From Thioclava marina (GTDB lineage: Bacteria > Pseudomonadota > Alphaproteobacteria > Rhodobacterales > Rhodobacteraceae): DNA of 64,000 nucleotides. A program made the position numbers and the translations under genes. The stretch lies in NCBI RefSeq assembly GCF_002020135.1, contig NZ_MPZS01000002.1:62001-126000 (forward strand), written 5' to 3'. Positions 36,143 to 47,200 of the stretch are shown in pieces. The notes below the pieces were generated by a model. The model did no database searches. It saw only the letters and a program-made list of their open reading frames with translations, and had not been told where the DNA came from. Numbering within the stretch: position 1 is the first letter of the stretch; each line of letters starts with the position of its first letter.

Positions 36143-38092
36143 ATGAGACGATCCCCGAAAGACACGGAAGAAAGCACTCGCCGCATCACGCGCCGCGGCT
36201 TGATGCTGGGCGGCGCACAGGTTGCGGTGATGGCCGTCCTCGCGGCCCGCATGCGCAAGATGCAGCTCGAGGATGCCGATCAGTATCGACTACTGGCCGA
36301 GGGCAACTCGGTGAAGATCCGCCTGATCCCGCCCGCGCGCGGTTTGATCTTCGACCGCAACGGCGTGCTGCTTGCGGGCAACGAACAGAATTACCGCGTC
36401 ACCATCACCCGCGAGGATACCGACGATGTCGACGCGACACTGACCGAGCTGCGCCGCCTGATCCCGATCACCGATGCGGATGCGGCCGATATCCTGCACG
36501 ACATTCGCCGCCGCCCGCCGACGACGCCGGTGACCGTGGCCGACCGCCTGACCTGGGACGAGTTCTCGCGCGTTGCTGTCAACGGCCCGTCCCTGCCGGG
36601 TGTGAACCCCGATGTGGGCCTCTCGCGCCTCTATCCGCGCCAGGACGATTTCGCCCATGTGATCGGCTATGTCGGCCCGGTTTCGGATTTCGATCTCTCG
36701 AAGATGGAAGATCCCGATCCGCTCTTGCTGATCCCGAAATTCCAGCTTGGAAAATCCGGCATCGAGGCGAAGGAAGAGGACGTGTTGCGCGGCGAAGCGG
36801 GCCAGCGCCGGGTCGAGGTGAACTCGGCCGGTCGCGAGATGCGCGAGCTGTCGCGCGAGCCGGGCAAGCCGGGCGAGAATATCCAGCTCACCATCGATTA
36901 CCGGCTGCAGAATTACGCTTTGCAGCGGCTCGAAGAGGAATCGGCGGCGACCGTCGTGATCGACGTGACCAATGGCGATGTGCTGGCCTGCGCCTCCGCC
37001 CCCTCGTTCGACCCGAACCTCTTCGTGCGTGGAATTTCGGTCTCCGATTACCGCCGACTGACGCAGGACGATCACCGCCCGTTGGCCGATAAAACCGTGC
37101 AGGGCCTTTACCCGCCCGGCTCGACCTACAAGATGGTCACCGCGCTAGCCGCTCTCGAAGCCGGGCTGGTGACACCCGAGGAGACCGTCTGGTGCCCGGG
37201 CTATGTCGAGATCGCGGGGCGCCGTTTCCACTGCTGGAAAGGCGCGGGTCATGGCCATGTGAACATGACCAAGAGCCTCGAGCAGTCCTGCGACGTCTAT
37301 TACTACGAACTCTCGCAACGCGTCGGCATCGACAAGATGAGCGATATGGCGCGCCGACTGGGTGTCGGCGTGAAGCCCGACCTGCCGATGTCGGCGGTCA
37401 AGGAAGGCGTGGCGCCCACGAAGGAATGGAAGCAGGAGCGTTACGGCAAGGACTGGCTGATCGGCGACACGGCGAACGCCGCGATCGGTCAGGGCTATGT
37501 TCTTGCCTCGCCGATGCATCTCGCGATCATGGCGGCGCGCATCGCGAGCGGCAAGAAGGTCGAACCACGGCTGATCCGGGCGCGCGACGGGGTCGAACAG
37601 CCGGTGCGGGTGAGCGACGATCTGGGCATCGCGAAAGAGCATCTCGCCGATGTGCGCCGCGGCATGACGGCGGTGGTGAACTCCGCGCGCGGCACCGCGC
37701 GCGGTTCGCGCATCGCGATGACCGAATGGAAGATGGCGGGCAAGACCGGCACCTCGCAGGTGCGCAACATCACCAAGGCCGAACGGGCGCGCGGCGTGAT
37801 CCGCAACGAGCAGCTGCCCTGGAACCGCCGCGACCACGCGCTGTTCGTGGCCTTTGCTCCAGTCGACAATCCGCGCTACGCGGTCTCGGTCGTGGTCGAG
37901 CACGGCTCGGGCGGCTCGACCGCCGCAGCCCCGATTGCACGCGACGTACTTCTTTTTGCGCTGGCTGGCGGACTGCCCCCGGATGACGCCTACCCGTCCT
38001 CTGCTCGCGCCAAGGCGAAGGACCTCAACAACTCGCTCAATCTGGTCGACCCGGAAACGGTGCAAAAGCCGCAGGCGAGGTCACGCGCATGA
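36143..38092 (+). CDS. mrdA: Peptidoglycan transpeptidase PBP2
   Basis: 649-aa class B penicillin-binding protein for cell elongation. N-terminal membrane anchor after a basic RRITRRGLMLGGAQ segment, pedestal domain with PPARGLIFDRNG, and transpeptidase motifs S327-T-Y-K330 (PPGSTYK), S-C-D (EQSCDVYY) and K534-T-G (AGKTGTSQ). ATG at 36143 follows GAGAGGGG; the longer frame inside mreD is not used. Overlaps rodA by 4 bp. Confidence 0.96.
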   Translation: MRRSPKDTEESTRRITRRGLMLGGAQVAVMAVLAARMRKMQLEDADQYRLLAEGNSVKIRLIPPARGLIFDRNGVLLAGNEQNYRVTITREDTDDVDATLTELRRLIPITDADAADILHDIRRRPPTTPVTVADRLTWDEFSRVAVNGPSLPGVNPDVGLSRLYPRQDDFAHVIGYVGPVSDFDLSKMEDPDPLLLIPKFQLGKSGIEAKEEDVLRGEAGQRRVEVNSAGREMRELSREPGKPGENIQLTIDYRLQNYALQRLEEESAATVVIDVTNGDVLACASAPSFDPNLFVRGISVSDYRRLTQDDHRPLADKTVQGLYPPGSTYKMVTALAALEAGLVTPEETVWCPGYVEIAGRRFHCWKGAGHGHVNMTKSLEQSCDVYYYELSQRVGIDKMSDMARRLGVGVKPDLPMSAVKEGVAPTKEWKQERYGKDWLIGDTANAAIGQGYVLASPMHLAIMAARIASGKKVEPRLIRARDGVEQPVRVSDDLGIAKEHLADVRRGMTAVVNSARGTARGSRIAMTEWKMAGKTGTSQVRNITKAERARGVIRNEQLPWNRRDHALFVAFAPVDNPRYAVSVVVEHGSGGSTAAAPIARDVLLFALAGGLPPDDAYPSSARAKAKDLNNSLNLVDPETVQKPQARSRA

Positions 38093-39234
38093 GCTATCTC
38101 GAGAGCAATCTCAAGACCGTCCCCGTGGGATGGCGCAAGATCCTCTACATGAACTGGCCGCTGGTCATCTTGCTGACGGCAGTCGCCTGCGCGGGCTTCC
38201 TGATGCTCTATTCGGTGGCGGGCGGCAATCTCAGGACCTGGGCCGAACCGCAGATGAAACGCTTCGCGCTCGGCATGGTGGCGATGTTCACCGTGGCCTT
38301 CGTCCCGATCTGGTTCTGGCGCAACGTCTCGGCGGCCGCCTATTTCGTGGCCCTGCTGTTGCTGGTCGCGGTCGAGTTCTTTGGCGCGATCGGCATGGGC
38401 GCTCAGCGCTGGCTGGAGATCGGCCCGTTGCGAATCCAGCCCTCCGAACTGATGAAGATCACCCTCGTGATGCTGCTTGCAGCCTATTACGACTGGCTGC
38501 CGGTCGAGAAGGTCTCGCGCCCGCTATGGGTGTTCATCCCTGCCGTGATCATTCTCACGCCCACCTTCCTCGTGCTGGCCCAGCCCGACCTCGGCACCGC
38601 CGTAATGCTGGTGCTCGGCGGCGCTTTCGTGATGTTCGCGGCCGGGGTGAGCCTTTGGTATTTCGGGACCGTTCTGGCATTGGTCGTGGCGCTGGTCTTC
38701 GGCGTGATGGAGAGCCGCGGGACCGAGTATCAGCTGCTCCATGACTACCAGTACAAGCGGATCGACACCTTCCTCGATCCCGGCTCGGACCCTCTCGGTG
38801 CGGGCTACAACATCATGCAGGCGCAGATTGCGCTCGGCTCGGGCGGCTGGTCGGGGCGCGGCTTCATGCAGGGCACGCAGAGCCGCCTGAACTTCCTGCC
38901 CGAGAAGCATACCGATTTCATCTTCACCACGCTCGCCGAAGAGTTCGGCTTCGTCGGTGCCTTCTCGCTGCTGATGCTCTATGCCGGGATCATCGGCTTC
39001 GCCCTCTATACTGCAATGGCCACGAAGGACCGCTTCGCCTCGCTTCTCAGTTTCGGGGTGGCTGGGACATTCTTCTTCTTCTTCGCGATCAACATGGCGA
39101 TGGTGATGGGACTGATGCCGGTGGTGGGCGTGCCCTTGCCGCTTGTCTCTTACGGTGGCACCGCGATGATGATCCTTCTGGCCGCCTTCGGGCTGGTCCA
39201 AAGCGCCCATATTCACCGACCGAGGCAAAGATGA
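38089..39234 (+). CDS. rodA: SEDS-family elongation polymerase RodA
   Basis: 381-aa polytopic glycosyltransferase partner of PBP2. Signatures: GAQRWLEIGPLRIQPSELMK, the catalytic-region loop LPEKHTDFIFTTLAEEFG, and the C-terminal LPLVSYGGTAMM. About ten membrane segments. Overlaps both neighbours by 4 bp. Confidence 0.96.
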   Translation: MSYLESNLKTVPVGWRKILYMNWPLVILLTAVACAGFLMLYSVAGGNLRTWAEPQMKRFALGMVAMFTVAFVPIWFWRNVSAAAYFVALLLLVAVEFFGAIGMGAQRWLEIGPLRIQPSELMKITLVMLLAAYYDWLPVEKVSRPLWVFIPAVIILTPTFLVLAQPDLGTAVMLVLGGAFVMFAAGVSLWYFGTVLALVVALVFGVMESRGTEYQLLHDYQYKRIDTFLDPGSDPLGAGYNIMQAQIALGSGGWSGRGFMQGTQSRLNFLPEKHTDFIFTTLAEEFGFVGAFSLLMLYAGIIGFALYTAMATKDRFASLLSFGVAGTFFFFFAINMAMVMGLMPVVGVPLPLVSYGGTAMMILLAAFGLVQSAHIHRPRQR

Positions 39235-40172
39235 TCCGGGTTCTTTTCGCCGACAAACCCTCGAACTGGCCGCGTTACGAGGGGCCGCTGAGCGACGCCA
39301 TCGCCGCAACCGGCCTCGAAGCCGAGATCGTCCAACCCGGCGAGGCCGATCCCTCAACCGTCGATTACATCGTCTATTCGCCGCAAGGCCCGGTGCAGGA
39401 TTTCACCGCCTATACCAAGGCGAAAGCCGTGCTGAACCTCTGGGCCGGGGTCGAGCGTGTGGTGGGCAACACCACCCTGACGCAGCCGCTCTGCCGGATG
39501 GTCGATCAGGGGCTGGAACGCGGCATGGTCGAATACGTGACCGGCCATGTGCTGCGCTATCACCTCGGAATAGATGCGACACTGGCGCAGCAAGACGGGG
39601 TCTGGCGCCATGACGGGGGCGTGCCACCGTTGGCGCGCAACCGCTCGGTTGTGATGCTGGGGCTCGGGGCCTTGGGCAAGGCCTGCGCCGAGGCGCTGGC
39701 GGGGCTGGGCTTCGCCGTGACAGGCTGGAGCCGGACGCCAAAGGAGATTGCGGGGATCACCTGTCTGAGCGGCGAAGAGGGTCTGCGCGAGGCACTGTCG
39801 CGCGCCGAAATCCTCGTCTCGATCCTGCCCGATACGCCCGAGACGACCGATCTGCTGAATTCCCGGACGCTGACGCTGTTGCCGAAAGGCGCGCGGATCA
39901 TCAACCCCGGGCGCGGCACGCTGATTGACGACGATGCGCTGTTGACCGCGCTCGGGGTCGGGCAAGTCGGTCATGCGACGCTCGATGTGTTTCGCACAGA
40001 GCCCCTGCCCCCGGAGCACCCTTATTGGGCGCATCCCAACGTGACGGTCACGCCCCATATCGCCGCCGAAAGCCGGGCCGAGACCGCCTCGGAAGTGATC
40101 GCCGAGAATATCCGGCGCGGCGAGGCCGGTGAGCCGTTCCTATACCTGGTCGACCGTTCGCGCGGCTATTGA
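39231..40172 (+). CDS. ghrA: Glyoxylate/hydroxypyruvate reductase A-type 2-hydroxyacid dehydrogenase
   Basis: 313-aa D-2-hydroxyacid dehydrogenase. Nucleotide-binding motif GLGALGKACAEALAGLGF, the INPGRGTLID strand and the catalytic His in TPHIAAES are visible, with Arg in the NLWAGVERV region. Length and N-terminus fit the GhrA subgroup rather than phosphoglycerate dehydrogenase. It overlaps rodA by 4 bp, an unusual partner for a rod-shape operon. Ends before the convergent hisG. Confidence 0.9.
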   Translation: MIRVLFADKPSNWPRYEGPLSDAIAATGLEAEIVQPGEADPSTVDYIVYSPQGPVQDFTAYTKAKAVLNLWAGVERVVGNTTLTQPLCRMVDQGLERGMVEYVTGHVLRYHLGIDATLAQQDGVWRHDGGVPPLARNRSVVMLGLGALGKACAEALAGLGFAVTGWSRTPKEIAGITCLSGEEGLREALSRAEILVSILPDTPETTDLLNSRTLTLLPKGARIINPGRGTLIDDDALLTALGVGQVGHATLDVFRTEPLPPEHPYWAHPNVTVTPHIAAESRAETASEVIAENIRRGEAGEPFLYLVDRSRGY

Positions 40173-40179
40173 ACGCCGA

Positions 40180-40235
40180 GGGGCGCTGCCCCGCTCGCTG
40201 ACGCGAGCCCCCGGGATATTTAGGCCAAGAGGAAG
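40180..40235. terminator. GGGGC hairpin plus convergent-boundary motif
   Basis: GGGGC (40180-40184) pairs with GCCCC (40188-40192). GGGATATTT follows at 40213-40221 and a CCAA...GAAG tail ends at 40235, two bases before the hisG stop. It lies between the convergent ghrA and hisG genes. Confidence 0.6.
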
Positions 40236-40236
40236 A

Positions 40237-40938
40237 TCAGAGCGCGGGCGCGTCGAGTCCGAGTTGCCGTGCGAGATCCGCGAGGCGCGTTTCCTGGCCG
40301 GACCAGTCGGCGGCGCGCGAGGCGAACAGGGTTGCCTGCGATTGGTGGATCAGCCCGTCGGAGAGGATCTTCAGGTGGTTGGCGCGCAGCGTCTCGCCGC
40401 TCGAGGTGATATCGGCCACGGCCTCGGCGGTGAGGTTGGCGATCGTGCCCTCGGTCGCGCCCTGACTGTCGACCAGTTGCCAGTCGGCGACGCCCTGCCG
40501 CGTCAGGAACTCGCGCACCAGCCGGTGATATTTCGTGGCGATGCGCAGGCGAAAGCCATGCGTCGCGCGGAAGCGGTGGGCGGCGGCGTCGAGATCTTCG
40601 AGGCTGTCGACATCCGACCAGCAAGCCGGCACAGCGATGATCAGATCGGCATGGCCGAAGCCCATCGGCGCGAGATCGACGACCTGGCTTTCCCAATCGG
40701 CGAGCTTTTCGCGCACGAGATCGGAGCCGGTGACGCCAAGATGGATGCGCCCTGCGGCCAGCTCGCGCGGGATTTCTCCCGCCGAAAGCAGCACCAGCTG
40801 CACGCCCTCGGCCCCTTCGACCGCGCCTGCATATTCGCGCTCCGAGCCGGTGCGCTTGAGCGTGATGCCAGCTTGCGCGAACCAGTCGAAGGTCTTCTCC
40901 ATCAGACGGCCCTTGGAGGGCACACCGAGCTTGATCAT
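40237..40938 (-). CDS. hisG: ATP phosphoribosyltransferase, short form catalytic subunit
   Basis: 233-aa short-form HisG that starts histidine synthesis by joining ATP and PRPP. N-terminal LGVPSKGRLM and the PRPP-loop-containing middle are typical; the C-terminal regulatory ACT-like domain of long HisG is absent, so it depends on HisZ, encoded directly upstream with a 4-bp overlap. Confidence 0.95.
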   Translation of the reverse strand: MIKLGVPSKGRLMEKTFDWFAQAGITLKRTGSEREYAGAVEGAEGVQLVLLSAGEIPRELAAGRIHLGVTGSDLVREKLADWESQVVDLAPMGFGHADLIIAVPACWSDVDSLEDLDAAAHRFRATHGFRLRIATKYHRLVREFLTRQGVADWQLVDSQGATEGTIANLTAEAVADITSSGETLRANHLKILSDGLIHQSQATLFASRAADWSGQETRLADLARQLGLDAPAL

Positions 40939-42005
40939 GCCTTTCCCTCCAGATCGGCCATCAGCCCCGCGCGGATCACCCCGCCCACGGCCGGGATCTC
41001 GCGCCCTTGCCCCAGTTGCCGGGTCAGCGCGTCGTAGCGCCCGCCCGAAGCCACGGGGGGCAGGTCGGGATCGGCGGCGGTGAAGGTGAAGACGAAGCCG
41101 TCGTAATATTCCATCGTCGAGCGGCCGTGGCTGGCGTCGAATTGCAGGGTGGCGAGGTCGATGCCTTTCGCAGCGAGCGCCGACAGGCGGCGTTCGAGCC
41201 GCGCGATGGCGGGTTCGAGCGCCGGGATCGCGAGTGTGCGCAAGGCGGCGGGCGCAGCCACGGCCGGGCAGCGCAGTTCGGCCAGAGCGTTGAGCGCAGC
41301 GACCGCGTCGGAGGCGAGCGGCGGGGCCTTCGCATCGGCTTCGAGCGCTGCGATCCGCGCCTCCATTTCCTCGCGCGAGCGCAGCCCGATCCAGGGCGCG
41401 CCGGAGCGTTGTCCGGTCAGCAGATCGGCGCGGGCCTTGGGCACCTCGATCTGACCGGAATAGCGGGCGAGCAGGTGCTGGAACCGCTTGGGCCGCCAGA
41501 TGTGACGGGCGAGAGCGGCCTTGCGTTCGGGCAGCGTGTCGAGCCCATCGACGGCGGCGCGCAGCAGGCCCATATCGCCGATCGTGGCGGAGAGCTTGAG
41601 CTTGGACAGCAGCCCGGAGAAGAGCGCGAAAACCTCGGCGTCGGCGGCTTCCGGGTCGGCGCGGTCGAAGATCTCGAAACCGGCCTGGAAATACTCGTTC
41701 GAGCGTGCCGGTCCGCGATGGTCCTGACGGCGAAAAACCTCACCAGCATAGGCGTAACGCGCGGGTTCGGCGCCATTGGCCATGTGTTCTTGCACGACCG
41801 GCACGGTGAAGTCCGGGCGCAGCATCATCTCGCCGCGCAGCGGGTCGGCGGTGACATAGGCGCGGGCGCGGATATCCTCGCCGTAAAGGTCGAGAAGCGC
41901 CTCGGCGGGTTGCAGGATGTCGGGGGTGACCTCAACCGCGCCAGCGGCGAGGAATTGTGCCAGCAGACGGCCCGACTGCGCCCGCGACTGCGCCTTGTCC
42001 GCCAT
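40935..42005 (-). CDS. hisZ: ATP phosphoribosyltransferase regulatory subunit HisZ
   Basis: 356-aa class II aminoacyl-tRNA synthetase-like protein without tRNA-binding domain. RPDFTVPVVQEHMAN and RYAYAGEVFRRQD are the motif 2-like region, and ASGGRYDALTRQLG the HisS/HisZ signature. Start at 42005 overlaps the hisS stop by one base (TAATG). Assembles with HisG as a hetero-octamer. Confidence 0.94.
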   Translation of the reverse strand: MADKAQSRAQSGRLLAQFLAAGAVEVTPDILQPAEALLDLYGEDIRARAYVTADPLRGEMMLRPDFTVPVVQEHMANGAEPARYAYAGEVFRRQDHRGPARSNEYFQAGFEIFDRADPEAADAEVFALFSGLLSKLKLSATIGDMGLLRAAVDGLDTLPERKAALARHIWRPKRFQHLLARYSGQIEVPKARADLLTGQRSGAPWIGLRSREEMEARIAALEADAKAPPLASDAVAALNALAELRCPAVAAPAALRTLAIPALEPAIARLERRLSALAAKGIDLATLQFDASHGRSTMEYYDGFVFTFTAADPDLPPVASGGRYDALTRQLGQGREIPAVGGVIRAGLMADLEGKA

Positions 42006-43507
42006 TATTCGGCCTCGTAGCGCGCAAGGATCTCTTGCACTTTTGCAACCATTTCGCCGGTCGGAACCTCGAACTGCGCGGGTTGGGATTTCCATTCCTC
42101 AACCGTCGCGTCCTGAGCGATCTTCGCACCGAGGATCAGGTCCTTGATCTGGACGACGCCGCGTTGCGCCTCGTCCGAGCCCTGGATGATTGCGACCGGG
42201 CTTTCACGTTTATCCGCGTATTTGAGCTGGTTGCCGAAGTTCTTCGGGTTGCCGAGATAGACCTCGGCGCGGATGCCAGCGGTGCGGAGCGTCGAGGCGA
42301 GTGCCATGTAATCGGCCATGCGGTCGCGATCCATCACGGTCACCACGACCGGACCTTGCGCGGCTCCCCCGATGCGGCCCTTCGCGCGCAGCGCGGCGAG
42401 CAGGCGGTCGACGCCGATCGAGACGCCGGTGGCCGGGACGACCTGGCCGGTGAAGCGCTTGACGAGGTCGTCATAGCGTCCGCCGCCTGCGACCGAGCCG
42501 AACTGGCGCGGTCGGCCCTTTTCGTCGGTGATCTCGAAGGTCAGCTCGGCTTCGAAGACCGGGCCGGTGTAATAGCCCAGGCCCCGCACGACCGAGGGGT
42601 CGATGACGATGCGGTCGGGGCCGTAGCCCTGCGCGTCGAGCAGCGAGGCGATCTGTTCAAGTTCGTCCACGCCCTCCGCTCCGAGCGCCGAGCCGGCGAC
42701 CAGTTCGCGCAGGCGGGCGACGGTGGCGGCGTTGTCGTCGCGCTTGGCCTCCATGAAACCCATGACCGTATCGGCCTGAGCCTCGGACAGCCCCGCGCCC
42801 TTGGTGAAATCGCCCGACTCGTCCATCCGACCCGCGCCCATCAGAAGACGCACGCCCTCCTCGCCGAACTTGTCGAACTTGTCGATCGCGCGCAGGACGA
42901 TCCCGCGTTCCTCTTCGAACTTCGACGGGTCGGACGGGTCGAGCACGCCCGCGACTTCCATCACCCCGTTCAGAACCTTGCGGTTGTTCACCCGCACCAC
43001 ATAATCGCCGCGCGGAATGCCGACCGCTTCCAGCGCATCCGAGAGCATCCCGCAGATCTCGGCGTCAGCCGCCACCGAGGGCGCGCCCACGGTATCGGCA
43101 TCGCATTGGTAGAACTGGCGGAACCGGCCCGGACCGGGCTTTTCGTTACGCCAGACCGGGCCCATGGTGAAGCGGCGGTAAGGCGTGGGCAGATCGTTGC
43201 GATATTGCGCGGCGACACGGGCCAGAGGCGCCGTCATGTCATAGCGCAGCGCCAGCCACTTGCCGTCATCTTCCTCCTGCCAGGCGAAGACGCCCGCATT
43301 CGGGCGGTCCACATCGGGGAGAAACTTGCCCAGTGCCTCGACCGTCTCGATGGCCGAGGTTTCCAGCGCCTCGAAGCCATGCGCGCGATAGACTTCGGCG
43401 ATCTTGGCCAGCATATCGGCCCGCTCGGTCACCTCCGCGCCGAAATAGTCGCGAAAACCCTTCGGGGTCTCGGCCTTGGGACGGGGCTGTTTTTTCTCTT
43501 TGGCCAT
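42005..43507 (-). CDS. hisS: Histidyl-tRNA synthetase
   Basis: 500-aa class II synthetase. Signatures: [30 protein letters not shown] (motif 2), [11 protein letters not shown] and [13 protein letters not shown]. The start at 43507 gives the family-like [13 protein letters not shown]. It is longer than the E. coli enzyme (424 aa), normal for alphaproteobacteria. First gene of hisS-hisZ-hisG; divergent from slyX. Confidence 0.96.
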   Translation of the reverse strand: MAKEKKQPRPKAETPKGFRDYFGAEVTERADMLAKIAEVYRAHGFEALETSAIETVEALGKFLPDVDRPNAGVFAWQEEDDGKWLALRYDMTAPLARVAAQYRNDLPTPYRRFTMGPVWRNEKPGPGRFRQFYQCDADTVGAPSVAADAEICGMLSDALEAVGIPRGDYVVRVNNRKVLNGVMEVAGVLDPSDPSKFEEERGIVLRAIDKFDKFGEEGVRLLMGAGRMDESGDFTKGAGLSEAQADTVMGFMEAKRDDNAATVARLRELVAGSALGAEGVDELEQIASLLDAQGYGPDRIVIDPSVVRGLGYYTGPVFEAELTFEITDEKGRPRQFGSVAGGGRYDDLVKRFTGQVVPATGVSIGVDRLLAALRAKGRIGGAAQGPVVVTVMDRDRMADYMALASTLRTAGIRAEVYLGNPKNFGNQLKYADKRESPVAIIQGSDEAQRGVVQIKDLILGAKIAQDATVEEWKSQPAQFEVPTGEMVAKVQEILARYEAE

Positions 43508-43582
43508 CGGCTTGCACCTGATCTGATCTCGCGCGAGGGTGTAGCCCAAGGGGCTGGCCCCGGCAAGCGATAGGGACGATTC

Positions 43583-43789
43583 ATGCAAGATCGCATCGAA
43601 CGGGCGGAAGAACAGATCGCCTATCTCACCAAGACGGTGGAGGAACTGTCGGATGTGGTGGTCGAACAGGGCCGCCGGATCGAACGTCTGGAACGCCAGC
43701 TCGGCCTTCTTATGGAGCGCGAGGCCGAGCGCGAATACGAGGGCGGTGGGACAATCCCGCTGTCCGATCAGAAACCACCGCACTGGTGA
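43583..43789 (+). CDS. slyX: SlyX family protein
   Basis: 68-aa coiled-coil protein of the SlyX family: [20 protein letters not shown] then [15 protein letters not shown], and the C-terminal PPHW signature. Function unknown in the family. Its stop overlaps the start of the next gene (TGATG). Confidence 0.9.
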   Translation: MQDRIERAEEQIAYLTKTVEELSDVVVEQGRRIERLERQLGLLMEREAEREYEGGGTIPLSDQKPPHW

Positions 43790-44214
43790 TGGTCAGCGCG
43801 CTCTGGGGGCTGGTCGGGGTCTTCGTGAGCGTGCAGGCGCTAGTCTATGCCGCGCTGTTGATCTGGCCCGGCGGGGTCGATCTGCGCGCGGTGGTGACGC
43901 GGTTCGAGACCTGGCAGGACAGCGGCATGCTGATCTTGCAGATTTTCTTCGCCCTACCCCTGTTGAGCGCGCTGATCTGGCGGATGCGGGTGCAGCGGCA
44001 GGCTCAGGTGTTGGTCGGGCTCTGTTTTCTGTGCACCGCATTGCTGGCCGCGAGCGGATGGCTGGAACTCTCCCAGATCGAAAGCGCGATCCGCGAGTCA
44101 GTCAACGCGCAAGATCGTCTGAGAGGGCTCGCACTGCTGCGCTGGGGCGAATTCGCGCTGGCGATGATGGCCGCGATCGTGCTGCGGCTGGGCTGGAGCG
44201 CGCGGAGGCTATGA
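43789..44214 (+). CDS. Small membrane protein, unknown function
   Basis: 141-aa protein with four hydrophobic segments (about residues 4-27, 46-64, 71-92, 110-135). No conserved motif recognised. ATG at 43789 overlaps the slyX stop; a GTG three bases earlier is also possible. Probably cotranscribed with slyX; it ends 3 bp from the convergent dnaE stop. Confidence 0.75.
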   Translation: MVSALWGLVGVFVSVQALVYAALLIWPGGVDLRAVVTRFETWQDSGMLILQIFFALPLLSALIWRMRVQRQAQVLVGLCFLCTALLAASGWLELSQIESAIRESVNAQDRLRGLALLRWGEFALAMMAAIVLRLGWSARRL

Positions 44215-44217
44215 GGG

Positions 44218-47200
44218 TCAGACCTCCTGCACCTCGCTCACCCCGCGCAGGCTGCGCAAAGCGCCCTTCACCTGCGCATTGACCGGAGCCTCGCGCAGCG
44301 CTGTGATCTGATAGCGGCACTGGCGCTCGGTATCGTAGACCATAAAACTCACGGGCCCGCGCGATTGCACCTTGCCTTCGCGCGCGACCCGGTCGAGCAG
44401 GCTCGCGACCGAGGCCACAGCCTGCGTGTCGTCGATATGAACGAGAAGCCCCGACGAACCCGCATCCGCCGTCGCCTTGTCCACGGTCTGCGCGGCATTG
44501 GCGACCATGCGCACCGATTCGCCATCGACTTCGACTTTCACCGTCAGCACCAGCAGGTTGCCGGTTTCCAGCACGTCGCGGCAGGCCTCCAAAGCCTCAG
44601 ACCAGAAGGCGACCTCGTAGGGACCGGACGCATCCGAGAGCGCGACGAAGGCAAAGCGATTGCCCTTGGCCGATTTCTTCTCGCGCACGGAAGCCACCTC
44701 ACCCGCGATCTTGGTGACGAAGGGCCCGCCGACGGCCTTGGCCTGCACCTCTTCCCAGCTCAGCACGTTCTTGCGCTTGAGCGCGGGCAGGTAATCCTCG
44801 ATCGGGTGGCCCGAGAGGTAGAAGCCGATCGCCTTGTGTTCCTCGGCCAGACGCTCGCCCGGAAGCCAGTCGTCGGTATCGGCCAGACGCGGCGGGGGCA
44901 GATCGTCGCCCGCCTCACCGAAGAGCGAGACCTGCGCCGACTCGCGCGCCTCGATCACGGCGCCCGACCATGCCATCAGCGATTCCAGCGATTCGAACAC
45001 CCGCTTGCGGTTCGGATCGAGCAGATCGAAAGCCCCGGCGCGCGCAAGCATCTCCAGCGGGCGCTTGCCCACCCGCTTCATGTCCACCCGACGGGCAAAG
45101 TCGAACAGGTCCGCAAAGGGCTCGTCGCCGCGCGCCTCGACGATCATCTGCATCGCCTCGACGCCCACGTTTTTCAGCGCGCCCAGCGCGTAGACCAGCT
45201 TCTGATCGACCACATCGAACATCGCGAGCGAGCGGTTCACGCAAGGCGGAATGATCTCGATCCCGAGCTTCTTCTGCACCTCATCGGCATAGACGGCGAG
45301 CTTGTCCGTGAGATGAATATCGCAATTCATCACCCCGCCCATGAACTCGACCGCGTGGTTCGCCTTCAGCCAGCCGGTGTAATAGGACACCACCGCATAG
45401 GCCGCGGCGTGGGATTTGTTGAAGCCGTAGTTCGCGAATTTCTCCAGAAGGTCGAAGACCTCCGAGGCCTTCTTCTTGTCGACCCCGTTCTTGGCAGCGC
45501 CCTCCTCGAATTTCGGGCGCTCGGCGTCCATCGCCTCCTTGATCTTCTTACCCATCGCGCGACGGAGAAGGTCCGCGCCGCCAAGCGAGTAGCCCGCCAT
45601 GACCTGCGCGATCTGCATCACCTGCTCCTGATAGACGATGATGCCCTGCGTCTCTTCAAGGATATGGTCGATGGTCGGATGGACCGAGGTGATGTCACGC
45701 AGCCCGTTCTTCACCTCGCAATAGGTCGGGATGTTCTCCATCGGTCCGGGACGGTAAAGCGCCACGAGTGCCACGATATCCTCGATACAGGTGGGCTTCA
45801 TCTGGCGCAGCGCCGATTTCATGCCCTCCGATTCCACCTGGAACACGGCGACCGTCTTCGCATCGGCATAGAGCTTGTAGGTCTTCTCGTCATCGAGCGG
45901 GATCGCGTTGATGAGGTTCTCCGCGCCCTCCGCCGGTTCGTAAAGCGTGTTGCCTGCCGCATCGACATGCAGCGGGCGGCCCGACTTGAAGATCAGGTTC
46001 ATCGCCGACTGGATCACCGTCAGCGTTTTCAGGCCGAGGAAGTCGAATTTCACCAGACCGGCCTGCTCGACCCATTTCATGTTGAACTGGGTCGCAGGCA
46101 TGTCCGAGCGCGGATCCTGATAGAGCGGCACCAACTCGTCGATCGGGCGGTCGCCGATCACCACCCCCGCCGCGTGGGTCGAGGCATTGCGCAAGAGCCC
46201 CTCGATCGCCTTCGCATAATCGAGAAGCCGCGCCACGACTTCTTCGTTCTTCGCGGCCTCGCGCAGGCGCGGCTCGTCGGCCAGCGCCTTTTCGATCGAG
46301 ACGGGCTTCACCCCCTCGACCGGGATCATTTTCGAGAGCTTGTCGACATGGCCATAGCTCATCTGCAGCACGCGGCCCACATCGCGCACGGCAGCCTTGG
46401 ACAGAAGCGCACCGAAAGTGATGATCTGCCCCACCTTCTCGCGGCCGTATTTCTTCTGAACGTATTGGATCACCTCCTCGCGGCGATCCATGCAGAAGTC
46501 GATGTCGAAGTCCGGCATCGAGACACGTTCGGGGTTGAGGAAACGTTCGAACAGCAGCGAATAGCGCAGCGGATCAAGGTCGGTGATGGTGAGCGCATAG
46601 GCGACCAGCGAGCCCGCGCCCGAGCCCCGCCCCGGCCCGACCGGAATATCGTGATCCTTGGCCCATTTGATGAAGTCCGCAACAATCAGGAAGTAGCCCG
46701 GGAAGCCCATCTGCTCGATGATGTCGAGCTCGAATTGCAGGCGTTTCTCATACTCTTCAACCGGGGCGGCATGCGGGATCACGTCGAGACGCGCGCGCAA
46801 CCCGTCCCAGGCCTGACGGCGCAGTTCCTCCACCTCGTCATCGGCGAATTTCGGCAGGATCGGCGCGCGCTTGTAGGCGGCGAAGGCGCAGCGTTTCGCG
46901 ATCTCGACCGTGTTCTCGATCGCCTCGGGCAGGTCGGCGAAAAGCGCGACCATCTCACCTTCGGACTTGAAATAATGCTGCGGGGTCAGACGGCGGCGAG
47001 GCTCGATCTGATCGACATAGGCGCCTTCCGCGATACAGATCATCGCGTCATGGGCCTCATACATCTCGGTCTTCGGGAAATAGACGTCATTGGTCGCGAC
47101 CAGCGGCAGACCCATCTCGTAGGCCCATTCGACGAAGGGGCGCTCGGTCGCCACTTCCGCCTCGGTCAGTGCGCCGCCCTCGCCCGGGTGGCGCTGCAAC

